Assembly: GCA_002345925.1 (NCBI GenBank)
Contig: DDWM01000052.1
Location: 1 to 22,285, forward strand
Direction: 5' to 3'
Origin: Actinobacteria bacterium UBA2286
GTDB lineage: Bacteria; Actinomycetota; Coriobacteriia; Anaerosomatales; Anaerosomataceae
Length of the DNA: 22,285 nt
Part shown: one piece after another, positions 1 to 6,964 of the stretch
Position numbering within the stretch: the stretch's first letter is position 1
How the letters are laid out: the number at the start of each line of letters is the position of its first letter
Translations under genes and position numbers: made by a program
The notes under the pieces: model-generated
What the model saw: the letters and a program-made list of their open reading frames with translations, nothing else
What the model was told of the DNA's origin: nothing
Database searches by the model: none

Positions 1-1641
1 CTGGCGGGCGTTGAAGAGGCGCGCGACGCCCTCCGTCGACTTGAAGCAGATCGAGATGCGCGAAGCCGAGAGGCCGAGCGTCTCTCGGCAATCGCAGATC
101 GCGTTGAGGCACAGCTACAGGTCGCATTCGAGCCTCTCGGCATCTCGCCGGGGCCGGACGCGGGACGAGTGCTCGACAACTTCGCGGCTGAGCTTGACGC
201 TGCCGAGTCCGGCGCCTCCGCTGGTGCCAATGGCCGCGTCGACGTCCCGGCGCTCGTGATGCTCCTGGCTGGTCTCGCCTCACTGGTCGCCGGGCTGATT
301 CTCAGCGAGACCGTCGTCGCTATCATCGCGGTCGTGCCCGTCCTCGCGGGTGCGTTCTTCGTGGTCCGTGGATTCTTGCAGGGTAGACCGATTCCGCTTG
401 TGGCGGGAACGACGAGCGCTGACACTTTCCGTTCGCGTAGGGCGCTCGATGCTGCGCGTTCCGCTTGGCGTGCTGCGGAGGACGCCCGTGCCGGTGCAGA
501 CGCCGCATCTTCAGAGGCCACGCTCGCGGCTGATACCTACACCACACGCGCCGCTCTCTTCGCGGTGCGCATGACGGATGCCGGGCTCGCTGCGGGCACC
601 ACGCCTGCTGCTGCCGCGCAGACGATCGCTCTGGTGCGGGAGGCCCGCCGCGCCTCGGTCAGCTTCCATTCCAAGATTGATGCAGTCTCTGTGCTGCAGG
701 CACGCGTGGATGCATTCTCGGCCCGGGTAGCCTCCGTTGCGAGCGCGGTGTTCTCTACGCTTGCTGCGGTCGAGCCTGACGCTGTGTCCGGGCTCGTCGG
801 CAGGCTGAAAGATGCTCTGGCGGCTGCTCGCGATGCCGGCGTCCGGCACACCCAGCATGACGACGCGGTTCGCGACCTCAAGGAGCGCATCACATCTGCC
901 GAGGAACGCCACGTGCGCAGCAAAGCCGAGGCGCTTGAGATCCTCAGACAGCGCGGACTTGAGGAGACCGGTTCGCTCGATGCACTGCGCGAGCAGCTCG
1001 CGCTTGCCGAGGCGGAGTCCCGCGACGCGGACGGCGTCTACGATGAGGTCGCAGCCGAACGCTCGCGACTCCAGGGCACACTCGACACGCTCTCGAGTGA
1101 CGACCGCGGCGCGCAGCTGCGCCTTGGCGAAGTGTCCGCGCGTGAGCGTCTGGCGGATGCGGTGGATCGCTATGTCGTGACGGCCACTGCTGCCCGGATA
1201 GTCTCTCGGGCGCAGGAACGCTACGAGCGAGAGCGCCAGCCGGAGGTAGTGAAGCGAGCCGAGCAGATCTTCCGGGCTATGACCGGCGATCGCTACGTGG
1301 GATTGAGCGTTCCACTCGGCAGCAATCGGCTTGAAGTCTTCGACGACCGTTCGGCGGCCAAAGAGAGCGCACAGCTCTCACGCGGCACTGCCGAGGCGCT
1401 CTACCTTGCACTCAGGTTGGGGCTCATCTCGCAGCTCGGCGATGTTGGGCCGGGTCTGCCGCTGCTCATGGATGACGTGCTTGTGAACCTGGACCCGGAA
1501 CGCCGCCGCGGTGCCGCGATGGCGGTGGCCGATCTTGCGCGCGAGCGCCAGATCGTGCTGTTCACCTGCCATCCCGACACCGCGGAGTTGCTTGCACAGA
1601 TAGCGCCGGACCGTACTCAGATTACCTTGGACCGCTGCTGA
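1..1641 (+). CDS. YhaN-like SMC/Rad50-type ATPase, C-terminal part (5' end outside window)
   Basis: The frame is open from base 1, so the gene starts upstream; 546 residues are visible and the Walker A half is missing. The visible part has Arg/Glu/Ala-rich coiled coil, a pair of hydrophobic segments at roughly visible residues 84-102 and 105-125, more coiled coil, and a C-terminal ABC-type half-site. That half-site has a signature-like LSRGTAEALYLALRLGL (from about base 1375), a Walker B/D-loop LPLLMDDVLVNLDPERR (about 1457-1507) and an H-switch TCHP near base 1564. This arrangement, with a membrane hairpin inside the coiled coil, fits the YhaN family of SMC-like ATPases, often paired with a YhaM/SbcD-like nuclease. 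By analogy it would act in DNA end handling or genome maintenance; the role is inferred. Its stop codon overlaps the convergent CreD-like gene by 20 bases. Confidence 0.8.
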   Translation: MAGVEEARDALRRLEADRDARSREAERLSAIADRVEAQLQVAFEPLGISPGPDAGRVLDNFAAELDAAESGASAGANGRVDVPALVMLLAGLASLVAGLILSETVVAIIAVVPVLAGAFFVVRGFLQGRPIPLVAGTTSADTFRSRRALDAARSAWRAAEDARAGADAASSEATLAADTYTTRAALFAVRMTDAGLAAGTTPAAAAQTIALVREARRASVSFHSKIDAVSVLQARVDAFSARVASVASAVFSTLAAVEPDAVSGLVGRLKDALAAARDAGVRHTQHDDAVRDLKERITSAEERHVRSKAEALEILRQRGLEETGSLDALREQLALAEAESRDADGVYDEVAAERSRLQGTLDTLSSDDRGAQLRLGEVSARERLADAVDRYVVTATAARIVSRAQERYERERQPEVVKRAEQIFRAMTGDRYVGLSVPLGSNRLEVFDDRSAAKESAQLSRGTAEALYLALRLGLISQLGDVGPGLPLLMDDVLVNLDPERRRGAAMAVADLARERQIVLFTCHPDTAELLAQIAPDRTQITLDRC

Positions 1642-2833
1642 ACGGCTCGGCAATCGGGAGCTCCTTCGGCTTGGAGAACACATTCTCCCAGTCCACGTGT
1701 GCCGTCTTGGCCATGAAGTAGCCGAGCGTGATCACGGAGCCGATGGTCACGGCCAGTCCAGTGAGGCCCTCGAAGAAGAAGCTGTAACTGAAGAGCACCA
1801 GGAATACGAACTGGCTGATGGCGATCTCTACGAGCGCCTTGCCCGCGCCCAGCACCATCCACAGATACCCCACGCAGAGTGCGACCGATGCCACCGAGGC
1901 GATCGCGAACGATACGTTGATATCCACGCGGTCGACCAGGTATGCGAACAGCAGGTGGAAGGCGAAGAAACCTGCCGCCAGGAAGCCGTAGTTGATCGGG
2001 TGCAGCCTGATGCCCTGAGTGGCCGTGAGCAACACGAGCCCCGCGAAGAAGAAGAGCAGCGAAACCGGGGCGAACACCGAGATGCGCGTGGCAAGCGGAC
2101 CGGGGTTCATCGGTTTGGGCATCGTGAGCGAGATCGGACGGCCGCTCACGAGGTTTGTGTACTTCCACGTCATCGTCTTCCCGCCGTCCTGGCCAGCGAT
2201 GCTGGTGGGGGAGACTGCGTCGTCAGGGAAGTCGACATCAGCGAAGTCGGTCTTCATGGTGAGCGCGAAGTCTTTCACGACGCCCACGCCGTCGCGAGTA
2301 GGAACGTAGCTCCAGCTATCGAGTCCTTGCGTGGTGTAGCCGGTTTCGATGAGAGCTGTGGCGCCGGCCGGCATCCTGAACGTGGCGGTCGCCGAGCTGC
2401 CTGCGTAAGTGACTGGCACCGGCTTGCCGTCGACGTTGACGATGAAACCATCGTACTGCCCCTCGGCGGATGGGAAATCGAGCGCGAACGTTGCTGTGGC
2501 GGGTGCGCTTGCAGTGTTCTTCACGCGGTAGGCCCCGCTGAAATCGACAGCATAAGTCGCGTACCACAGCAGCCCTTTGCGGCGCTGATCCAGCTTGAAG
2601 TCGGCGGTGATATCGCTGCCGAGCAAGTCGAGGTCGCCACGCTTGCCGGCCGCCTCCGCCGCAAACGTGGGTGCGAGTTGCGCCTGCGGTCCTCCCCAGA
2701 GTCCTTCGACCCGTTCACCAAGAGCCGAGCTGGAGTCGTTGGTGCGGTAATCCACGGTGCCCGCGAGCACGAACCATGCACCTGCGGCTAGCACGAAGAT
2801 TAGTGCGATGGCGATCAGACGCAGAACCGTCAT
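1622..2833 (-). CDS. CreD-like inner membrane protein
   Basis: 403 residues. One N-terminal membrane helix (about residues 5-25) is followed by a large beta-rich extracytoplasmic domain and a C-terminal block of several hydrophobic helices ending in FMAKTAHVDWENVF. This topology and the C-terminal membrane block match the CreD (CetA) family; E. coli CreD is slightly longer. I chose the ATG at 2833 rather than the in-frame upstream start at 2905. A strong GGAGGGG ribosome-binding site lies 6 bases before it, and the following residues (MTVLRLIAIALIFVLAAG) form a proper signal anchor. It lies 110 bases downstream of a histidine kinase on the same strand, with 11-bp direct repeats in the gap, so it is probably a target of that two-component system. 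CreD's biochemical function is not established; in E. coli it is linked to envelope stress and colicin E2 tolerance. Confidence 0.75.
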   Translation of the reverse strand: MTVLRLIAIALIFVLAAGAWFVLAGTVDYRTNDSSSALGERVEGLWGGPQAQLAPTFAAEAAGKRGDLDLLGSDITADFKLDQRRKGLLWYATYAVDFSGAYRVKNTASAPATATFALDFPSAEGQYDGFIVNVDGKPVPVTYAGSSATATFRMPAGATALIETGYTTQGLDSWSYVPTRDGVGVVKDFALTMKTDFADVDFPDDAVSPTSIAGQDGGKTMTWKYTNLVSGRPISLTMPKPMNPGPLATRISVFAPVSLLFFFAGLVLLTATQGIRLHPINYGFLAAGFFAFHLLFAYLVDRVDINVSFAIASVASVALCVGYLWMVLGAGKALVEIAISQFVFLVLFSYSFFFEGLTGLAVTIGSVITLGYFMAKTAHVDWENVFSKPKELPIAEPFSSGPR

Positions 2834-2889
2834 GGCGTTCCCCTCCAAGGGTTGTAGCTGTCTAATCCAGTGTGAACGTTGGAGTTGAC

Positions 2890-2922
2890 GGCACGGTGGA
2901 GGCACGGTGACGGAACGTGACC
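2890..2922 (-). promoter_or_regulatory. Three 11-bp direct repeats, candidate response-regulator operator
   Basis: Three adjacent 11-base units are visible on the + strand: GGCACGGTGGA (2890-2900), GGCACGGTGAC (2901-2911) and GGAACGTGACC (2912-2922). Read on the minus strand they give TCAC-type cores spaced about one helical turn. Tandem sites of this kind are typical for OmpR/PhoB/CreB-family regulators; the E. coli CreB tag is a pair of TTCAC boxes about one turn apart. The repeats lie 57-89 bases upstream of the CreD-like start and 22 bases after the kinase stop, where an activator site would sit. Binding by the regulator encoded at 4393-5091 is inferred. No convincing -10/-35 pair stands out next to it. 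Confidence 0.4.
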
Positions 2923-2943
2923 GAAGTGATTAGAGCGGGTGGT

Positions 2944-4383
2944 CTAGTCGCCGATGACCGGCAGTTTCATCGTGAAAGCGCTGCCGCCTTCAGGACGGTT
3001 GGCTGCTTCGATCGTTCCCGCGTGCGCGCGCACGATGGCGCTGACGATAGCGAGGCCGAGCCCTGCGCCACCAGTGGACCGGTCGCGGCTGGCCTGCGCG
3101 CGGTAGAAGCGCTCGAAGAGGTGCGGCAGCGCGTCCTCGGGAACACCGGGACCTTCGTCGAGCACGCTCAGGACCGAGAGGTTGCCTTCGCGTGAGAGCT
3201 GCACCGTCACGTGTCCGCCGGCGCCGGTCATGCGCGAAGCGTTGTCGACCAGGTTGGCGATCACTTGCTGCAGACGGTCGATGTCGCCCAACACCGTCGG
3301 CGCTTCGCCTTCGATCGTCACCTCGACGCTACGCGCGTCCATCAGCGGTGCAAGTGCCCCTACGGCGCGCTCGGCCGTGGTGCGCAGGTTGATGCGCCGA
3401 ATCGGTAGCTCTCCGGTTGCGCCTTCGATGCGCTGAAGTGTGAGCAAGTCGTTGGCGAGGCGAGTGAGCCGGTCGCTCTCGCGCACGATCGTCTCCAGGA
3501 ACAGCCGCGCATCTTGCTCCGGCACGTCGCCATCAAGAAGCGTCTCGGCGGCACCGCGGATTGCCGTGAGTGGTGTGCGCAATTCATGGCTCACGTCTGA
3601 GACGAAGCGGCTCTTGCGTCGTTCCTCCTCTTTGAGTTCGGTCACGACTTGGCTGACCTCGTCGCCCATCGCGTTGAATGCCGAGGCAAGCGTGCGCGTC
3701 TCGCTGGAACCCTTCGGGACAGCGCGCGCACTGTGGTCTCCGCCCGCAAATGCAGTCGCAGTAGCCGAGAGGCTCTGCAGGGGCCGGGAGAGCCAGCGAG
3801 CGAGAAGCTCGGTCAGCACCAGGGTTACGATGATGAAGAGCACAACGACGATGAGCAGCCGCGTGCGATACGTTTGCAGCAGCGTGACGATGGAGAACGT
3901 CGTCGATGAGGCGTACACGGCACCACGAATCTGTCCGTCGCGCGTGATAGGCACGGCCACATAAAGCGCTACTCGGCCAAGCTCGGTGATTCGCGTGGCG
4001 GCACCGTACTGACCCTTGAGCGCGTGCTTCACCTCGATGCGGTCGCCATACGGGTCGCCGACATCACCCGGCGTTGTATCGGCGATCGCGGTTCCGTCAG
4101 CATTGAGAACGCGCATCCGGGAGGCCGCGTAAGGCGTCGCCTGGTCCAGTGCCGACTGCAACATACGGGCGTCGCTTGCCGAGAAGCCCCCGGCGCCATC
4201 GAGGTACGTGGTGGATGCAACGGCGGCGAGTACGCGTGCCTGCGTGTGGAGACGCTCCTCAAGCTTGCGCAGCGCGAAGGCCTCCAGCTCCTTGAGGAAG
4301 TAGAAGGAGAGGCCAGCCGCTGCAACGACCGCAACGATCAGGAACGCCGCCAGCAGGCGCGTGCGTATGGAGGATGCTCGCAC
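2944..4383 (-). CDS. Membrane sensor histidine kinase (PhoR/CreC-like)
   Basis: 479 residues starting at GTG. Membrane helix 1 is about residues 10-30, an extracytoplasmic sensor region spans about 31-172 (dCache/PAS-like appearance), and helix 2 is about 174-195. A HAMP linker (about 195-250) leads to a HisKA domain with phospho-accepting His266 in FVSDVSHELRTPL. The HATPase domain has an N box NLVDNAS (377-383), G1 DEGPGVP (409-415), F box FERFYR (423-428) and G2 GGAGLGLAIV (438-447). All catalytic boxes are present, so it should be active. It starts 9 bases after the stop of the response regulator gene and is surely co-transcribed with it. No strong ribosome-binding site precedes the GTG, so translational coupling is likely. 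The signal sensed cannot be read from the sequence. Confidence 0.93.
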   Translation of the reverse strand: MRASSIRTRLLAAFLIVAVVAAAGLSFYFLKELEAFALRKLEERLHTQARVLAAVASTTYLDGAGGFSASDARMLQSALDQATPYAASRMRVLNADGTAIADTTPGDVGDPYGDRIEVKHALKGQYGAATRITELGRVALYVAVPITRDGQIRGAVYASSTTFSIVTLLQTYRTRLLIVVVLFIIVTLVLTELLARWLSRPLQSLSATATAFAGGDHSARAVPKGSSETRTLASAFNAMGDEVSQVVTELKEEERRKSRFVSDVSHELRTPLTAIRGAAETLLDGDVPEQDARLFLETIVRESDRLTRLANDLLTLQRIEGATGELPIRRINLRTTAERAVGALAPLMDARSVEVTIEGEAPTVLGDIDRLQQVIANLVDNASRMTGAGGHVTVQLSREGNLSVLSVLDEGPGVPEDALPHLFERFYRAQASRDRSTGGAGLGLAIVSAIVRAHAGTIEAANRPEGGSAFTMKLPVIGD

Positions 4384-4392
4384 GGGCCCGGT

Positions 4393-5091
4393 CTATGCCG
4401 AGATGCGGTAGCCGTACCCGCGAACGGTCTCGACGATCGCCGGGTCGGCGCCCGCCTGTGTCAGCTTGTCGCGGAGGCGCTTCACGTGCGTATCGACCGT
4501 CTTGGTCTCCACAAGGTACTCCCAGCCCCAGGCCTCGCGCAGTAGCTGCTCCCGGGAGAGCACTTTGTTCGCGTGGCGAATGAGGCAGGCGAGCAGCTCG
4601 AACTCGCGCGGTGTGAGGTCGATCAGTGTGCCGTCGAAGGTCGCCTCGTGCCCGCCCTCATCCAGGTGGATGCCGGCTGCATCGATCGGGGTCCCCTCGG
4701 CAATCATGTTTGTCGTGCCTTTGCCGGTTGAGCGCCGCAAGAGTGCCTTGACGCGGGCCTGAAGCTCGCGAATGCCAAACGGCTTGGAGAGGTAGTCGTC
4801 GCCACCAAGCTCGAGCCCAACGACCTTGTCGAGCTCAGTGTCGCGAGCCGAGAGGAACAGCACCGGCACATCGCCCATCGCGCGGAGCTTGCGGCAGACT
4901 TCGTAACCGTCGGTTCCTGGTAGCATGATATCGAGAATGACCAAGTCGAAGTTCTCGGCAGCGGCGTGCGCAAGCGCCTCGTCGCCGTCCTTCGCGCAAG
5001 TGACCTCGTACCCTTCCTTGCGAAGGTTGTACGATACGAACTGCAGGATTGAGTCTTCGTCGTCTACGACGAGGATGCGAGCAGTAGTCAT
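4393..5091 (-). CDS. OmpR/PhoB-family response regulator
   Basis: 232 residues. The receiver domain (about 1-120) has acidic residues D10/D11, phospho-acceptor D54 in LVILDIMLP, the switch residue S81 in LFLSAR and K103 in LSKPFG. The C-terminal winged-helix DNA-binding domain (about 140-230) has the typical LTPREFELLACLIRHANKV and TVDTHVKRLRDKL segments. The ATG at 5091 has a GGAGG ribosome-binding site 6 bases upstream. It is the first gene of a regulator-kinase-CreD operon, divergent from coaX. It is expected to be phosphorylated by the neighbouring kinase and to bind tandem direct repeats such as those at 2890-2922. The order regulator, kinase, CreD is like creBCD in E. coli, but the proteins could equally be named PhoP/PhoR-like, so no symbol is given. 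Confidence 0.94.
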   Translation of the reverse strand: MTTARILVVDDEDSILQFVSYNLRKEGYEVTCAKDGDEALAHAAAENFDLVILDIMLPGTDGYEVCRKLRAMGDVPVLFLSARDTELDKVVGLELGGDDYLSKPFGIRELQARVKALLRRSTGKGTTNMIAEGTPIDAAGIHLDEGGHEATFDGTLIDLTPREFELLACLIRHANKVLSREQLLREAWGWEYLVETKTVDTHVKRLRDKLTQAGADPAIVETVRGYGYRISA

Positions 5092-5243
5092 CGGTCGCCT
5101 CCAGTGCCAAAGGATTTCTCGGAACGATGCGATGATAACACCGCGTTACCTGGCACTCGCTCACGTTGACGAGCCGTCAGCGGCGCGACGCGCGCTTGAT
5201 ACAAGTGTCCCGGCTGATTTGGGACCGATGAAGGGAGCCGGCG

Positions 5244-6008
5244 ATGATCCTCGCCGTAGATGTTGGCAACACGCAGACGGTTCTCGGCCTCTTTGAGGGC
5301 GAGCAGCTTGACGGTCACTGGCGCGTTGCCACAGATGCCACGCTCACTGCCGATGAGCTGCGTGTGAAGATCGGCGGACTGCTCGCTCTTGACGGCCTTG
5401 AGTGGAGCGACATCGAGCGGATAGTGCTCTCCTCTGTGGTGCCGACGTTGACCGGTCATTACGAAGAGATGGCTATGCGGTCGACGGGCACCACGGCGAT
5501 GGTCGTTGGTCCCGGGCTCAAGACCGGCATGCCGATTCTGTACGACAACCCGCATGAGGTTGGGGCGGACCGCATCGTGAACGGTGTCGCTGCTTTCGAG
5601 GCTTACGGTGGTCCGGTGATTGTGATCGACTTCGGGACGGCGACCACGCTTGACGTCGTCGACGCGGCAGGCGCGTATCTCGGCGGAGCGATCGCACCGG
5701 GGGTCGAGACCAGTGCCGAGGCGCTCTTCTCGCGTGCCGCACGACTTGCGAAAGTCGATCTGGAGGCGCCGACGAAGGTCATCGGGACGAACACCCGTGC
5801 ATCCGTGCAGGCCGGGCTCATGCTCGGCGAGGCCGCGATGGTCGACGGGCTTGTGCGTCGCGCATGGGCTGAGCTGGGCGGGGTGTGTGCGGTCGTTGCA
5901 ACAGGAGGTCTTGCCGAGCGGATGTCACCGCTTTGCGACACCATCGAGCATGTGGCGCCTGATTTGACGCTCAGAGGCCTCATCATCATTTACGGGCGTA
6001 ATCTTTAG
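5244..6008 (+). CDS. coaX: Type III pantothenate kinase
   Basis: 254 residues, the usual length for CoaX. It phosphorylates pantothenate with ATP, the first step of coenzyme A synthesis, in the cytoplasm. The ASKHA-fold signatures are all present: the phosphate-binding DVGNTQT at residues 6-12, GADR at 107-110 with the catalytic Asp109, the second phosphate motif DFGTATT at 129-135, and GGAIAPG at 147-153. An AAGGGAG ribosome-binding site precedes the ATG. It is divergent from the two-component operon. About 90 bases separate its stop from the proposed ccm promoter, so it appears to be its own transcription unit. No link to heme metabolism is implied beyond adjacency. Confidence 0.95.
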   Translation: MILAVDVGNTQTVLGLFEGEQLDGHWRVATDATLTADELRVKIGGLLALDGLEWSDIERIVLSSVVPTLTGHYEEMAMRSTGTTAMVVGPGLKTGMPILYDNPHEVGADRIVNGVAAFEAYGGPVIVIDFGTATTLDVVDAAGAYLGGAIAPGVETSAEALFSRAARLAKVDLEAPTKVIGTNTRASVQAGLMLGEAAMVDGLVRRAWAELGGVCAVVATGGLAERMSPLCDTIEHVAPDLTLRGLIIIYGRNL

Positions 6009-6052
6009 CGCGTTCGGGCCGTCTCCGGCATAGGGTTTGCTCTGGAACCCGG

Positions 6053-6078
6053 GGGTTGTCGTCGTTGTCTGACAACCC
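6053..6078 (+). other. 8-bp inverted repeat between coaX and ccmE
   Basis: GGGTTGTC (6053-6060) and GACAACCC (6071-6078) are perfect inverted repeats around a 10-base loop. There is no T tract after the second arm, so it is not a classical intrinsic terminator. It overlaps the proposed -35 element of the ccm promoter (6065-6070), so a repressor or activator operator is as likely as a transcript-end structure for coaX. A smaller hairpin (GGGTT 6033-6037 / AACCC 6046-6050) lies just before it. Confidence 0.35.
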
Positions 6079-6093
6079 GTGCGGTGGTACTAT
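6065..6093 (+). promoter_or_regulatory. Candidate promoter of the ccm operon
   Basis: TTGTCT (6065-6070) and TACTAT (6088-6093) are separated by 17 bases, and each matches the sigma-70-type consensus at four of six positions. The predicted start is about base 6100, exactly where the sequence GTTCAGGCAAGC begins. The hemA promoter shows the same -10 to motif spacing, which supports both assignments. Confidence 0.5.
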
Positions 6094-6099
6094 CCGAGT

Positions 6100-6222
6100 G
6101 TTCAGGCAAGCAGGTGACGCAAGCGGTGTTTCTCCGCTCGGACCACTACGGTCCCAGGGCGCTCACTCACGACATGTAGATGCCGGTCTTAAGCGCACTT
6201 CTGCGCCCGAGGGAGTGAAATT
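6100..6222 (+). promoter_or_regulatory. Structured 5' leader of the ccm operon
   Basis: The leader begins with GTTCAGGCAAGC (6100-6111), also found at the start of the hemA leader. Three local hairpins follow: AGCGG/CCGCT (6122-6126/6134-6138), GGACC/GGTCC (6140-6144/6150-6154) and GCGCA/TGCGC with a CTTC loop (6193-6197/6202-6206), the last ending 4 bases before the ribosome-binding site GGGAG. Two longer-range pairings compete or interlock: GGGCGC (6157-6162) with GCGCCC (6203-6208), and TCACTC (6163-6168) with GAGTGA (6213-6218), which would cover the ribosome-binding site. This suggests translation-level control of ccmE. I recognise no known riboswitch family. Confidence 0.4.
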
Positions 6223-6906
6223 GTGAACAAGCGAGCAAGGCAACGCCTAATCGGTGTGACCGTGATCGTCCTTATCGTCGTTGGCGCGCTCATTTTTGGC
6301 ACGAGCATGAGCGGCACCGCAGGCGGCGCGTACAAGAAGACGGTCTCTGAGATTCGTTCCGACTCAGCCCTCGTTGGCAAGCAGGTTCAGGTGCAGGGTC
6401 CCGTGCTCAAGGGCACGTGGACGCCGGGCGCCTCTCCGTTCACCTTCTCGATCGGCGATGAAGCGGATCCGAACGCCGAGGGTCTCGTGATCGCATGGGA
6501 TCGTCCGATTCCGAGCGCATTCGGCGACGGCACCATGGCGATCGTCACCGGTATCGTCAACGCTGACGGATCGGTCACCGCCAAGACGCTCATCACCCAG
6601 TGCCCGTCGAAGTACGCTTCGGCGACCGATGCGCTCAGCATCGACGCGCTGCTCAAGAGCACTCTCGGTAGCGCGACGGTCAAGATCACAGGTTACGTTG
6701 TCAACGGCAGCATCCTGCCTGCCGGTTCTGCCGAGCGTTTCTCCGTAGGGACGCTCGCTTCCGGTGGCGAGAGTGTTGCAATCGCGTTTGACGGGGCGCT
6801 TCCACAGGGTGTGGAAGATGCCGCGAAGGTTGTAATCACCGGATCGCTTGAGGACAACGGCATCTTCTATGCCACTGAAGTGGCGCTCGACGACTCGCAA
6901 AAGTAG
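6223..6906 (+). CDS. ccmE: CcmE heme chaperone, CxxxY type, with a duplicated OB domain
   Basis: 227 residues from a GTG start preceded by GAGGGAGTG. An N-terminal signal anchor (about residues 9-26) is followed by two similar OB-fold-like repeats. Repeat 1 (about 51-131) ends in CPSKY, residues 127-131, which fits the CxxxY covalent heme-binding motif known from archaeal and some bacterial CcmE in place of HxxxY. Repeat 2 (about 150-222) aligns in pattern (VxG, VAIAFDxxLP, VVITGSL, GIFYATEV) but lacks the C/HxxxY site. Classical CcmE proteins are about 150 residues with one OB fold. CcmE receives heme from CcmABCD and hands it to CcmF outside the membrane. Its place directly before ccmF and ccmABC supports the call. 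Confidence 0.85.
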   Translation: MNKRARQRLIGVTVIVLIVVGALIFGTSMSGTAGGAYKKTVSEIRSDSALVGKQVQVQGPVLKGTWTPGASPFTFSIGDEADPNAEGLVIAWDRPIPSAFGDGTMAIVTGIVNADGSVTAKTLITQCPSKYASATDALSIDALLKSTLGSATVKITGYVVNGSILPAGSAERFSVGTLASGGESVAIAFDGALPQGVEDAAKVVITGSLEDNGIFYATEVALDDSQK

Positions 6907-6964
6907 CAGCATCTTCTGACAACAGTGCGGCGCATGTTGCTGCCCGGTAACGAACGGAGCCACC

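Noticed and set aside
1697..2791. 364-codon + strand frame opposite the CreD-like gene
   Set aside because: Composition is Arg/Glu/His-rich without domain signal, while the minus frame has membrane helices, a strong ribosome-binding site and a family match.
6100..6160. Resemblance to a c-di-GMP-I (GEMM) riboswitch: GGCAAGC followed by GGTGACGCAA
   Set aside because: The conserved strings look similar, but there is no room for the hairpin that must lie between the two GCAA segments, and the second domain with its tetraloop receptor is not recognisable.
6068..6930. TCTGACAAC followed by GTGCGG at both 6068 and 6915, as a possible shared operator
   Set aside because: Only a 9-base core is exact, the second copy lies inside the operon between ccmE and ccmF with no promoter nearby, and chance is a sufficient explanation.
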